Shown here piece after piece: positions 33,295-41,940 of a DNA stretch of 42,093 bases; the stretch's first letter is position 1; every line of letters starts with the position of its first letter. The notes beneath the pieces were generated by a model. The model was not told the origin of the DNA, made no database searches, and saw nothing but the letters and a program-made list of their open reading frames with translations. Made by a program: the position numbers and the translations under genes. The DNA comes from Prochloraceae cyanobacterium (lineage in GTDB: Bacteria; Cyanobacteriota; Cyanobacteriia; Cyanobacteriales; JASJDA01), in the NCBI GenBank assembly GCA_030065755.1, contig JASJDA010000052.1, positions 1-42,093 on the forward strand, given 5' to 3'.

Positions 33295-33391
33295 GGGAAG
33301 TTTGATGAAAACACTAATATCTCTTACGATCGAATAAATAAAGCATATTTTAGCATTTTATGCCTGTTATTTCTCAGTTATTTACTAACAA

Positions 33392-33660
33392 TCAACACTT
33401 CTGGCGAGAATGGCATAATTTCTCACCAATAAAAGAGGTGAGTTTTGGTACAGATTCGGAATATTTTTGAAAAGCTTTATAAAAATCATCTACGTCACAA
33501 AAAACTTGAGTGATATCTATACGATAATTTATATTCATGGCTAAAAATCTAAGATAATTCCTCATAAAAATCGGCTTGCTAAGAGTATTATCTAATCGAT
33601 CGCCTTGATGATGAGATGGAACCTCTTTTTTTTGATTAAACTAAACCGTATAGTTAGTAA
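33392..33660 (-). pseudogene. IS982-family transposase remnant
   Basis: From ATG 33538 the minus strand reads MNINYRIDITQVFCDVDDF, then YKAFQKYSESVPKLTSF, the N-terminus of IS982-type DDE transposases, ending after 48 residues by frame loss. Upstream (about 33640-33650) ACGGTTTAGTTTAATC may be part of the element's left end. The catalytic domain is gone. Confidence 0.65.
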
Positions 33661-33714
33661 AAGAAGTCTTTAAAGTCTTTTATTTCTGACATTGTTTTTA
33701 ATTTTATCTTCTTA

Positions 33715-33744
33715 CTTTTGCCTTTTGCCTTTTGCCTTTTGCCT
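33715..33744. repeat. Tandem 7-bp repeat (CTTTTGC)n
   Basis: Four perfect copies of CTTTTGC between the IS982 remnant and the heme sensor gene. The rest of 33745-34066 has no gene. Confidence 0.7.
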
Positions 33745-34066
33745 CAAACTAACCCTTAATTTAGCATAGCAAGTTCGGTAGAACCTTTTATTTTTGACGA
33801 GATTACTTTGAACTTTTGTAAATTGTGGCGTAACTTCCTCAAGTTTTCCTGACAAGTAAATAGAGGTTAATCAGATTTATTAGCTAACTGATTTTAATCC
33901 CATTCTCAATCGACAAACAATATACGCTGTAAAGGTTCCAGGTATTATTGGTCAAAAACTATTTGAGTTTAAAAGATACCGATCGAATTTTTCAGCCTAC
34001 ATAATTTTGGCAGATTAAGACACTCTGTTTTGGCAAATCATTAATAAATTTTAAGGAGTAACCAAA

Positions 34067-34972
34067 ATGTTAAAAAATCTTAAATTAAACGCCAAGTTAA
34101 ACGTAATTTTGTTAATATTTTTTTTATTAATAGTTGCAGTTACTGGTTCGTCTTTATCTGTCATTCTAGAAAAAAATGCTCAACAGGTAGTAGCAGACCG
34201 AGCAGCGCTGATTATGGAAACCATGCTTTCCGTGCGGGAATATACCGACACGAGGGTTAGACCAGAATTAGCTTCTAGATTATACGAAGAAGATCGATTT
34301 TTACCACAAACAATCCCCGCCTATTCAGCCAGAGAAGTATTTGAGAATTTGAGAAAACGGGATGGGTATCAGGATTATTTATATAAAGAAGCCACTCTCA
34401 ACCCAACCAATCTCAGAGATAAAGCAGATAAATTTGAAACCGAGATCGTCAATAATTTTAAAGAGCAATCGGACAAAAAAGAAACAAGAGGCTTTCGAAA
34501 TCTTGCAGGTCAAAAAATCTTTTACATAGCTCGTCCACTTTCGATTTCCAAAGAAAGTTGTTTAGAATGTCACGGACATCCTAAAGACGCTCCTAGAAGT
34601 CAAATTCTGACCTACGGAGACCAAAATGGTTATGGTTGGAAGTTAGGAGAGATTGTGGGAGCGCAAGTAGTCTTCGTCCCAGCAGATGCAGTTTTTCGTT
34701 TTTCTAGGCGTTTAGAGTTTGTCGTGATTGGAACAATCTCTATATTTTTGCTCTTGGCAATAATCTTAATTGACATCTTCTTGAGACTAAGCATTACTCA
34801 ACCTCTAAGAAAAATGTCTCAATGGGCTAAAAAAGTTAGTACAGGCAGTACCTCTGAGGAATTCGTACATCAGACAAGAGACGAAATTGGCATTTTAGCT
34901 GCATCTCTCAATCGAATGAAAGTTAGTTTAGAAATGGCGTTTAAGATGCTCAATTCCCAGTCACGTCGATAA
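34067..34972 (+). CDS. Tll0287-like (DUF3365) c-type heme sensor with HAMP domain
   Basis: 301 residues: membrane helix 1 (about 11-33), an extracytoplasmic Tll0287-like/DUF3365 domain (about 40-215), membrane helix 2 (218-239) and a HAMP domain (240-292). The heme c site CLECH is at 165-169, with the preceding FRNLAGQKIFYIARPLSI as in the family. Such proteins are thought to sense redox state or oxygen outside the membrane. Here the frame stops right after HAMP, with no kinase, cyclase or methyl-accepting part, and no such gene follows. It may signal to a separate partner or be a truncated kinase. A good Shine-Dalgarno (AAGGAG) lies 9 bp before ATG. Confidence 0.9.
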   Translation: MLKNLKLNAKLNVILLIFFLLIVAVTGSSLSVILEKNAQQVVADRAALIMETMLSVREYTDTRVRPELASRLYEEDRFLPQTIPAYSAREVFENLRKRDGYQDYLYKEATLNPTNLRDKADKFETEIVNNFKEQSDKKETRGFRNLAGQKIFYIARPLSISKESCLECHGHPKDAPRSQILTYGDQNGYGWKLGEIVGAQVVFVPADAVFRFSRRLEFVVIGTISIFLLLAIILIDIFLRLSITQPLRKMSQWAKKVSTGSTSEEFVHQTRDEIGILAASLNRMKVSLEMAFKMLNSQSRR

Positions 34973-35315
34973 CTAGAAAAAGTATTAAAGCTTTAGCCAA
35001 GAAAATAAGTTTTCCAAATTTAATTGAAAAGAGCTGGCAAATTCTGGTACTGGTAAAACATCAGTGTTTGACTCGAAAAAAGCTGGTTGCTGCTTTGCAT
35101 AATAGACTAAAAATGAAATGGCGATCGCGATCGATCTTTTTGTCCGTAGATTTCCAGAGTAATACCGTCAGATAATACCAAATTCCTGAATTACGATCGC
35201 ATATCTCTCTCCCGACACTCCCCCTCTCCCCCTCTCCCTTTCATATCGATCGCATCACGGTTGCTATCACATTTATGTTATTTTCATCTCCCATAATAAA
35301 AAATAAGAACGTAAG
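34973..35315. other. Intergenic stretch with a MITE-like half
   Basis: No gene. At 35175-35250 sits a partial copy of the ATACCAAATTCC element with its C-rich core (CCCCCTCTCCCCCTCTCCC), lacking the right end. Two CGATCG-rich spots (35130, 35258) are also here. Confidence 0.5.
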
Positions 35316-35927
35316 TTATTGGGTTTCTATGCTTCGTTTTAATCCGTTTATTGCTTGTTTCAGTAAAGAGTTGGCAAATGTTTCGTTTAGTGGTATGTGC
35401 CCTACTAACAGCCGATAGTAAATTGGACCGTAAATTAGATCGATCGCTAATTCTACGTCTAAATCGTCAGGAAACTCCCCATTTTGTTTCCCTCGCTCGA
35501 TTACTTCTGTTGCTGCTGCTCGTCGTCCCGATAAAAAACGCTCCCGAAAACTAGCTAATATTTCTGGTTCAAATTGCCCCTCGGCAATAATTTCGGCGAC
35601 AATTCTTCCTATTTTGCCATTGTAAACGTCAATTACTTGCTTTACCTGCTGCTCTAGTGCCTCGATCGCGCTGTCAGATTCAGGAAAATGGGCGCGGGGT
35701 ATCATATACTCTAAAAAAGCGTCTACCACTAAAGCGGTTTTACAACACCACCAACGATAAATCGTAGTCTTGCCTACCTTGGCTTCAGAAGCGATCGCTT
35801 CAATAGTTAAATCTCTTACCGTCGTGTCTTCTAGCAGCTTAATTGTGGCATTCATTATTGCTTGATAGCATTTTTGGCTGCGAGGACGACCTGGTGCCCT
35901 GTTCGCTGATATTGTTTTTATTCCCAT
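35316..35927 (-). CDS. TetR/AcrR family transcriptional repressor
   Basis: 203 residues. The N-terminal DNA-binding domain (about 17-65) starts QKCYQAIMNATIKLLED, and its helix-turn-helix is TIEAIASEAKVGKTTIYRWW. The ligand-binding C-terminal domain (about 80-195) contains RERFLSGRRAAATEVIERG and LIYGPIYYRLLVGH, as in the TetR_C_11 group. It is divergent from the RND efflux operon at 36076, with two copies of ACGTATCGTT in the 148-bp gap, so it most likely represses the pump and itself and releases on binding a drug-like ligand. The start ATG 35927 has AAGGTG close upstream. Confidence 0.92.
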   Translation of the reverse strand: MGIKTISANRAPGRPRSQKCYQAIMNATIKLLEDTTVRDLTIEAIASEAKVGKTTIYRWWCCKTALVVDAFLEYMIPRAHFPESDSAIEALEQQVKQVIDVYNGKIGRIVAEIIAEGQFEPEILASFRERFLSGRRAAATEVIERGKQNGEFPDDLDVELAIDLIYGPIYYRLLVGHIPLNETFANSLLKQAINGLKRSIETQ

Positions 35928-35968
35928 TCACCTTTTAAATCTAGTTTTTTTTCTTATTATAATACTTG

Positions 35969-35978
35969 ACGTATCGTT
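35969..35978. promoter_or_regulatory. Operator-like site 1
   Basis: ACGTATCGTT, within ATACTTGACGTATCGTTTG. Next to it, on the minus strand, TATTATAAT can serve as the -10 of the TetR gene, so a bound repressor would block TetR transcription. Confidence 0.5.
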
Positions 35979-35990
35979 TGCCAGCTCGTC

Positions 35991-36020
35991 TTGACACCTG
36001 TCACTCTGAATTATTAAGAT
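35991..36020 (+). promoter_or_regulatory. Promoter of the RND efflux operon
   Basis: TTGACA (35991-35996), an 18-bp spacer, and TAAGAT (36015-36020). The predicted transcript would start near 36028, about 48 bp before the operon ATG, with operator-like site 2 just downstream. Confidence 0.5.
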
Positions 36021-36035
36021 AAATTAAAATACATA

Positions 36036-36045
36036 ACGTATCGTT
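36036..36045. promoter_or_regulatory. Operator-like site 2
   Basis: A second ACGTATCGTT, with a matching upstream context (ATACATA against ATACTTG in site 1), 67 bp from site 1 and covering the expected start region of the efflux operon. Identical decamers on both sides of the promoter fit TetR binding. Confidence 0.5.
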
Positions 36046-36075
36046 GAAATTATCGACTAAAACTAACTAGTAACT

Positions 36076-37419
36076 ATGAATAGTTCTAAATCTCCTCCAG
36101 ATGTAAAAAAGTTTGAAGATTCCGAGCAAACCTTACCCTCAGAAGAAAAGATTAAAAGCAATCCATTGCAGAAACTATTAGTTATTTTGCTACTTGTAGC
36201 AAGCGGTTCTTTTCTTTGGCATGTAGTAACGCCAAAAGAAAACTCATCTCCTTCTCAAGCAGCCATCCAGGCTCCTCGTCCTCGTCCAGTAGAGACAGCA
36301 GCCTTAAAGCAAGGGGAGGGGGTAAGAAAAGTAAATATTATCGGTCAGGTACAGGCGAGTAGAATAGCCACCATTAGGGCTCAAACAACAGGTATAGTAC
36401 AGCAAGTTTTAGTCAGAGAAGGCGATCGCGTCTCTATTGGCAGTACCATCGCTATTCTCGACAATGCCGACCAACAATTAGCCCTGAGAGAAGCCCAAGC
36501 GCGATTAGCAACGGAACGCAGCCGACTAGCTCGCTTAGAAATGGGTACTCGTCAAGAAATAATCGCACAGCGTCGTGCTGCTGTGAGCGCTAGTAAAGCC
36601 AGAGAAAAAGAAGCAGTAGACAACCTGCAAAGAGTAGAAAGCCTAGTCAGAGAAGGTGCTTTATCCCAGCGATCGCTCGTAGAAGCCAGAAGTGCTGTAG
36701 ATAGTTCTAGAGGAGAGCGTTTAGAAGCTGCTGCTACCCTTGCTGAAGCCGTAGCAGGACCACTTCCAGAAGATATTGCCGCTCAAAGAGCAATTGTTGC
36801 AGCAGCTAGAGCCGCAGTCAATCAAGCACGATTGCAACTCGATCGCACTCGTATCAAAGCTATCTCAAATGGCATAGTTCAGTCTCGCCAAGTTAGCCCT
36901 GGAGATTATCTAGAAATTGCCGATCCGGTGGTTAGCGTAGTTGACGGGACTCAAGTAGAGATATTTTTGGAAATACCAGAAGAACTTATTACTCAAGTAA
37001 GACCTGGAATGTCTGTCAAACTGTATTCTCGCGCTCTTCCTAACTGGCAAGGTCGCTCCCAGATAACAGCAGTGATTCCTAGCGCAGAAGAGGGTTCGCG
37101 GCGACAATTAGTAAGGATTGGTTTAGACAATCCACCTCAAGGCTTAATTTCAGGAATGGCAGTTAGAGGAGAACTAGAATTACCGATCGCTGCTGACAGT
37201 TATATTATCTCTAGAGATGCTTTAGTCAGGCGAGGAAATAAGTGGTTGGTTTTTACCGTCGCTAACGATCGGGCTAAAGAGCACGAAGTTCAACTGGTTG
37301 CAGATATGGGGTTAGAAGTAGCAATTACCTCCGAACAATTGCAAAATGGTCAGCAAGTGGTAGTGCGAGGTGGAGATGGTTTAAATAATGGTGCGCCAGT
37401 TAAAACAAGCGATCGCTAA
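36076..37419 (+). CDS. RND efflux membrane-fusion protein (HlyD/AcrA type)
   Basis: 447 residues. A charged N-terminus precedes one membrane anchor (about 33-50, LLVILLLVASGSFLW), so it is inner-membrane tethered rather than a lipoprotein. The lipoyl-type half motifs TIRAQTTGIVQQVLVREGDRV (about 96-116) and IKAISNGIVQSRQVSPGDYL (about 258-277) flank an Ala/Glu/Arg-rich coiled-coil hairpin (about 130-255). The beta-barrel and membrane-proximal domains follow. It links the pump at 37437 to an outer-membrane channel, which is not in the window. Start codons of the two genes are coupled by a 17-bp gap. TetR-controlled (inference from the divergent layout). Confidence 0.93.
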   Translation: MNSSKSPPDVKKFEDSEQTLPSEEKIKSNPLQKLLVILLLVASGSFLWHVVTPKENSSPSQAAIQAPRPRPVETAALKQGEGVRKVNIIGQVQASRIATIRAQTTGIVQQVLVREGDRVSIGSTIAILDNADQQLALREAQARLATERSRLARLEMGTRQEIIAQRRAAVSASKAREKEAVDNLQRVESLVREGALSQRSLVEARSAVDSSRGERLEAAATLAEAVAGPLPEDIAAQRAIVAAARAAVNQARLQLDRTRIKAISNGIVQSRQVSPGDYLEIADPVVSVVDGTQVEIFLEIPEELITQVRPGMSVKLYSRALPNWQGRSQITAVIPSAEEGSRRQLVRIGLDNPPQGLISGMAVRGELELPIAADSYIISRDALVRRGNKWLVFTVANDRAKEHEVQLVADMGLEVAITSEQLQNGQQVVVRGGDGLNNGAPVKTSDR

Positions 37420-37436
37420 CTCAACAGAGAAAAAAT

Positions 37437-40400
37437 ATGAATATAATTAAAACTGCCGTTCGCTGGCGGCATGGTACTTTCGTATTATTTTGTATTTTAG
37501 CATTATTCGGAATTTTATCCTTATTTAGATTGCCCCTAGAATTGCAACCAGGAGGCGATCGCCCCGAAATTACTATTACTACTCCCTATTTAGGTGCTTC
37601 TCCTACGGAAGTAGAAGACTTAATTACTCGTCCGATCGAGGAAATGCTAGAACAGGTTCAGGGAGTAAAAGAAGTTACTAGCAGCAGTCGATCGGGAAGC
37701 AGTACCATCAACCTAGAGTTTAACTGGGACAGCGATATCGACGAGCGTTTAGTAGATGTTCTCACTAAATTGCAGCAAGTAGAAGCATTACCCGAAGAAG
37801 CAGGGGAATCCGATGTAGAAGTAGTAAGCGGCAGTAGCAGACCCATGATGTGGGTAGTTTTAACTCCCAAAGAAGGCTACACTCCAGACGAAAACCAGTA
37901 TCGGGATTTAGCAGAAGATACGATCGTACCCAAATTCCGCCAAGTTGAAGGGGTTGGTCAGTTTGTCATTTCTGGAGGTAGGGAAAGGGAAGTAGAAGTA
38001 ACAGTAGACCCGAAAGCGCTAGCCGATCGCAACCTGACCATAGGGGATGTGGTGGATACTTTACGTAATAGTAACAGAGATATAAGAGGGGGCCCCTTAG
38101 TAGTGGGGAGGCGAGAATATAGAGTTCGGACTGTCAGTCGTTCTACAGATGTCAAACAATTAGAATCTTTAGTCCTGCGTCGCGATCGAGCGGGTACGGT
38201 ATATCTAAGAGATGTGGCTACTGCACAAATGGGGCGTAAAATTCAAGATGGCGCCCTGATCGGTAATGACGAACCCGCAGTAGCAATTGGAATTATTCGT
38301 CAAGTTGGCGGCAACGTGCCAGAAATCTCCAAAGGAATAAGAGAAACTTTAACAAAATTACAAACTAGATTCGATCGCCAGGGAGAAGGAGTCACATTTG
38401 ATATTACTTACGACGAAAATGACTATATCAATCAGTCTATATCTTTCGTACAGAGTAATTTAATTATTGGTGCCATACTAGCTGCTTTTGTCTTGCTTCT
38501 TTTCCTCGGATCGCTGCGAACGGTTGCAGTTATTGCTATAACTATTCCCACAACTCTAATTACTGTATTTATCGTATTTCTATTATTAGATCGCAGCCTC
38601 AATGTTATCAGTTTGGCTGGGTTAGCTTTTGCAGTAGGAATGGTAGTAGATAACGCGATCGTCGTCCTAGAAAACGTCTTTACTCACATCCAACGGGGTA
38701 AAACTCCAGTTCAAGCCGCGATCGACGGTACTGAAGAAGTTGGCGGCGCGATGTTAGCTTCTACTTTGACTACTGTAGCCGTATTTGCGCCAATTGTTTT
38801 AGTAACAGGAGAAGCAGGACAACTATTTTTCGATATTGGTATTGCCCTATCTGCGTCCGTAATGTTCTCTCTGTTTGCTGCTATAACTCTAGTACCCATG
38901 CTGTCGGGACTGTTTTTAAATCGCGCCGAAGCACAGCAAATGTTATCGGAGGGAGAATATCGAGGGGGTAATTGGTTCGAGCGATCGGTTGCTCAAACTT
39001 CGGCAATTTTTCGACTTTTCCAAGGCAAGTTAGAACAATTTTTATTAGCTACGGTAGGTTGGGCTATAGGTAGAGGAAAAATGGGTCGCCGTTTGCTGGT
39101 GCTTGCCATTCCCGTAGCGCTCCTATTTATCAGCTTCAAACTACTACCACCTGCCGATTATTTACCAGAAGGAAACCGCAATCTAATTTTATGGCTAGCA
39201 GAACCATTTCCTGGAACTAGCATACCAGAATCGATCGAGCTTTCTGAGGGTCCGAGGAAATTCGTTCAGGAGCAACCAGAAGTAATGGATACTCTGTTTA
39301 TTTCTCGTGGAGGTTTTAGAGCAGTTGCTGCTGTTGTAAAGCCAGAAGAAGCTACGGGTAATAAACTGGACGCTTTAGTAAATCGGATGCGTGGGGTTGG
39401 TGGGGACTTCCCAGGTTATCGTTTTTTGGTTCCGATACGAATTTCAATTTTCCGCGACCCTGGTAAAGAGTTTGAAGTTCAAATTATTGGACAAGATCTC
39501 GACGAGTTGAATCAGTTGCAACAACAGGTTAGTGGAGAAATACGGGGTTTAGAAGGGGTGCGTAACGTTCGTCCTAATTTTGTTACTGGCGCTCCAGAAA
39601 TCCAAATTATCCCCAACAGAGAGCGAATAGCCGAAGCGGGTTTGTCTGAAGCTGAGGTGGGAAGGATGGTAGAAGCCGCTTTGGGAGGTTTGAGAGCGTC
39701 GAAATTTGTCGATGGTAAACGAGAATTGGACGTTACCGTGGAGTTACAAGATACTTTCGTCCAAACTCCAGAAGACTTAAGACAATTAGTTATCTACAAT
39801 GGGGAAGGCTTGCGAGTACAATTAGCAGATGTAGCGGATGTGGTCGATACTACAGGACCAGATGCTATCAATCACGTCGATTTAGAACGTTCTATTACCC
39901 TAACTGTTGCAGTAGCGCGGGAGGCTCCTTTGGGGGCATTAGTGCAACAAACTGAAACCGAAATTCTCGAACCGTTACGATCGAGTTTACCGGCTGGAGT
40001 CAGACTAGAATTAGCAGGATCTGCGGACGTACTTTCGGAAACTTTATCTCAATTGGCGGCAACTTTTTTGCTGTCTTTACTTATTACTTATCTACTGTTG
40101 GTTGCTTTATATCGTTCTTTTAGTTACCCTTTCTTGATTATGGCAACTGTGCCAATGGGTTTGACTGGAGCGCTTTTAACTCTGGCGATCGCTAATTCAA
40201 TTCCTGGTGTAGTCGTACCTTTGGATATGATTACGGGGTTAGGTTTTGTCATTTTGACTGGGGTGGTAGTTAATAATGCTATTTTGCTAGTCGATCGCGC
40301 TTTGCAATTGCAGAAAGAAGAGGGAATGGAATATGACGATTCTCTTTATCATGCGGTGCGCGATCGTTTGCGTCCCATTTTTATGTCTGCTGGTACTAGT

Positions 40401-40622
40401 GTTTTAGGTATGTTACCTCTAGCTTTAATACCAGGTAAAGGGGCGGAATTATACCAAGGTTTGGGTATTGTTTTAACTGGAGGTTTGGCACTTTCTACTA
40501 TTCTTACACCTACTGTAATTCCTGCTTTGATGGGTTTGCTGAGAGATTTTCAGTCCAAGAAATCGAGAATGCAAAAGCGTCGAAGAGTGGCAGTAGAAGT
40601 AGGGGTAACTAACGATCGGTAA
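37437..40622 (+). CDS. RND efflux permease (AcrB/HAE1-like)
   Basis: 1061 residues with the RND layout: helix 1 (14-31), a large periplasmic loop, helices 2-6 (about 340-500), a second loop (570-875), and helices 8-12. It exports hydrophobic compounds using the proton gradient. In helix 4 the relay motif reads GMVVDNAIVVLENV: D405 corresponds to AcrB D407, but N406 replaces AcrB D408. In helix 10 GVVVNNAILLVDRA has Asn where AcrB has K940. These substitutions occur in some RND subgroups and suggest a modified proton pathway. No outer-membrane factor is encoded nearby. The last 25 residues are basic. Confidence 0.93.
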   Translation: MNIIKTAVRWRHGTFVLFCILALFGILSLFRLPLELQPGGDRPEITITTPYLGASPTEVEDLITRPIEEMLEQVQGVKEVTSSSRSGSSTINLEFNWDSDIDERLVDVLTKLQQVEALPEEAGESDVEVVSGSSRPMMWVVLTPKEGYTPDENQYRDLAEDTIVPKFRQVEGVGQFVISGGREREVEVTVDPKALADRNLTIGDVVDTLRNSNRDIRGGPLVVGRREYRVRTVSRSTDVKQLESLVLRRDRAGTVYLRDVATAQMGRKIQDGALIGNDEPAVAIGIIRQVGGNVPEISKGIRETLTKLQTRFDRQGEGVTFDITYDENDYINQSISFVQSNLIIGAILAAFVLLLFLGSLRTVAVIAITIPTTLITVFIVFLLLDRSLNVISLAGLAFAVGMVVDNAIVVLENVFTHIQRGKTPVQAAIDGTEEVGGAMLASTLTTVAVFAPIVLVTGEAGQLFFDIGIALSASVMFSLFAAITLVPMLSGLFLNRAEAQQMLSEGEYRGGNWFERSVAQTSAIFRLFQGKLEQFLLATVGWAIGRGKMGRRLLVLAIPVALLFISFKLLPPADYLPEGNRNLILWLAEPFPGTSIPESIELSEGPRKFVQEQPEVMDTLFISRGGFRAVAAVVKPEEATGNKLDALVNRMRGVGGDFPGYRFLVPIRISIFRDPGKEFEVQIIGQDLDELNQLQQQVSGEIRGLEGVRNVRPNFVTGAPEIQIIPNRERIAEAGLSEAEVGRMVEAALGGLRASKFVDGKRELDVTVELQDTFVQTPEDLRQLVIYNGEGLRVQLADVADVVDTTGPDAINHVDLERSITLTVAVAREAPLGALVQQTETEILEPLRSSLPAGVRLELAGSADVLSETLSQLAATFLLSLLITYLLLVALYRSFSYPFLIMATVPMGLTGALLTLAIANSIPGVVVPLDMITGLGFVILTGVVVNNAILLVDRALQLQKEEGMEYDDSLYHAVRDRLRPIFMSAGTSVLGMLPLALIPGKGAELYQGLGIVLTGGLALSTILTPTVIPALMGLLRDFQSKKSRMQKRRRVAVEVGVTNDR

Positions 40623-40680
40623 TCATCTGCATTAATCTACACAAGAAAAAGTAAAGTACCCGCGACTTGCGCTAGCGCTT

Positions 40681-40700
40681 ATACCAAATTCCTAAATGAT
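40681..40700. repeat. Left end of a MITE-like repeat, copy 3
   Basis: ATACCAAATTCCTAAATGAT is identical to the first 20 bases of the copies at 1150 and 5018, then the match ends 15 bp before the IS630-type short element. Confidence 0.6.
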
Positions 40701-40716
40701 ACTAAATCCGTTGCTA

Positions 40717-40845
40717 AGTAGTCGGACACAATTAAAGTTAACTGTGAGATAAGGGAACAGGGAACGGGGAACAGGGAAGAGAAAAGAGTTTCAGCAACGC
40801 CTAACAGTTTGTTACACAGAGTCGTTTATTTATGTCCGACTACTT
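40717..40845. mobile_element. 129-bp IS630-derived MITE
   Basis: Bounded by AAGTAGTCGGAC at the left and GTCCGACTACTT at the right, perfect 12-bp inverted repeats with TA just outside the left end. The inside is non-coding with GGGAACAGGGAACGGGGAAC repeats. The same terminal sequence occurs at 41919-41930, the far end of the IS630 remnant. Confidence 0.65.
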
Positions 40846-41634
40846 AAAGCTTTTATTTAATTCTAATAATCCACAAATATTTAATCTTTTTCCTTTCTTT
40901 TTAGTCTGCTCAATTCTTTTCTGTTCTCCTTCTCTTGCCCATGTATATAAGGGTTCAGACCATAAACAAAAACCTGATTCATCTAAATATTTTAAGCATA
41001 TTTGTCCAACTGCTCCTGCCCATTCTAGCATTTCTAAATCATTTTTTTTGATTGATAACTTTTCAGGATCTTGCTTGACTTTGAGAGATTCTCTAGTTCT
41101 TTTCCATCGATACTTTTTTTTTGAGAATTCTTCTTAAATGACGTGTACTTAAATTTACGTTTCTTTCTGATGACAAAAAATTAACAAGTTGACGACTAGT
41201 ATAAACTCGCTGTTCTGTGTCTAATTTATTTTCAATTTCGGCAATATCTTCTGGATTCCATTTCTTTTTTCGTCCCGAAGGATGTATTTATTTTTATTAA
41301 AGTACCCCTCTGTAGTAGTTAAGTTATAAACGAAGCAAATAAGTTGTCGTAAAGGGGGACTTTAATAAAAATAGAATCATTGTAACCCTTTTTAGTCCCA
41401 TCCCATAATCCAACAAGACCTCGTTTTTTCCATCGATGTATTGCATTTATAACAGTTTGTTAAAGCCAATTGAAAATAAAGTGCTATTTTTTCAACTTTC
41501 CACCCCATAGATGACATTCTAAGGGCAGCAGCTCTGTCTCTTGTTCTTTGAGGAACTTGTGAAGATCTACTTAATTCAAATAAAGTTTTATCTTGATTTT
41601 TAGTTAAAAATACTCTTAAAGGAGGGGACGACAT
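40840..41634 (-). pseudogene. IS630-family transposase, broken
   Basis: N-terminus from ATG 41634: LSRSSQVPQRTRDRAAALRM, then KVEKIALYFQ. A frameshift near 41465 leads to INAIHRWKKRGLVGLWDGTK, and then the 109-bp hairpin element (41277-41385) interrupts the gene. It resumes GRKKKWNPEDIAEIENKL, passes an A9 run (about 41118) that needs a frame change, and continues YLDESGFCLWSEPLYTW with the first DDE acidic residues. It ends at LLELNKSFK where IS terminal sequence begins, so the C-terminal catalytic part is deleted. Non-functional. Confidence 0.8.
41277..41385. mobile_element. 109-bp hairpin element, copy B (inside the IS630 transposase)
   Basis: Begins GAAGGATGTATTT and ends AGAATCATTGTAA, flanked on both sides by CCC, a possible 3-bp target duplication. 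Removing it restores TKKGRKKKW in the transposase. Arms 41289-41308 and 41354-41373 pair over 19 of 20 positions. The loop resembles copy A (AGTTATA, then AAGTTGTCG against AAGTTATCG), but the stem has about six substitutions, each matched on the other arm. Confidence 0.7.
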
Positions 41635-41918
41635 TTACACATAATTAACTTAAAATTTTTGAGATATTTATCTCATAAATAATAGAAAAAACTGATTTTT
41701 TTCTAAAAAGTTAATAAAGTGTTAAACCGTCGCGATCGCGTAGCGCACGCAAAGCGTGACCGAAGGCTGGAACTAGCGATCGAGGGCTGGAACTAGCGAT
41801 CGAGGGCTGGAACTAGCGATCGAAGGCTTGAGCTAGCGATCGAAGGCTTGATAAATCATAGGAGTGAGCAGTTCGTCAATTCTTCTTTACAAAAGTCAAT
41901 ATAGTTTCGATAGCTTTC
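41635..41918. other. Non-coding interior of the IS630 remnant
   Basis: Between the transposase start and the right terminal repeat. It includes GCGATCGCGTAGCGCACGCA (about 41732-41751) and the 20-bp tandem array at 41761-41850. No gene. Confidence 0.45.
41761..41850. repeat. Tandem 20-bp repeat containing CGATCG
   Basis: Four and a half units with a strict 20-bp period, consensus CGAGGGCTGGAACTAGCGAT. The second and third units are identical; the fourth has CTTGAGC for CTGGAAC. Every junction makes GCGATCG. Confidence 0.9.
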
Positions 41919-41930
41919 GTCCGACTACTT
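41919..41930. repeat. Right terminal repeat of the IS630 remnant
   Basis: GTCCGACTACTT, identical to the right end of the 129-bp MITE and complementary to AAGTAGTCGGAC at 40717. Confidence 0.7.
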
Positions 41931-41940
41931 AGAAGGAAAA

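Noticed and set aside
40832-41137. Plus-strand 101-codon frame
   Set aside because: It is antisense to the IS630 transposase, whose minus-strand translation has clear family motifs.
41761-41850. CRISPR array
   Set aside because: Units are 20 bp head to tail with no unique spacers; it is a simple tandem repeat.
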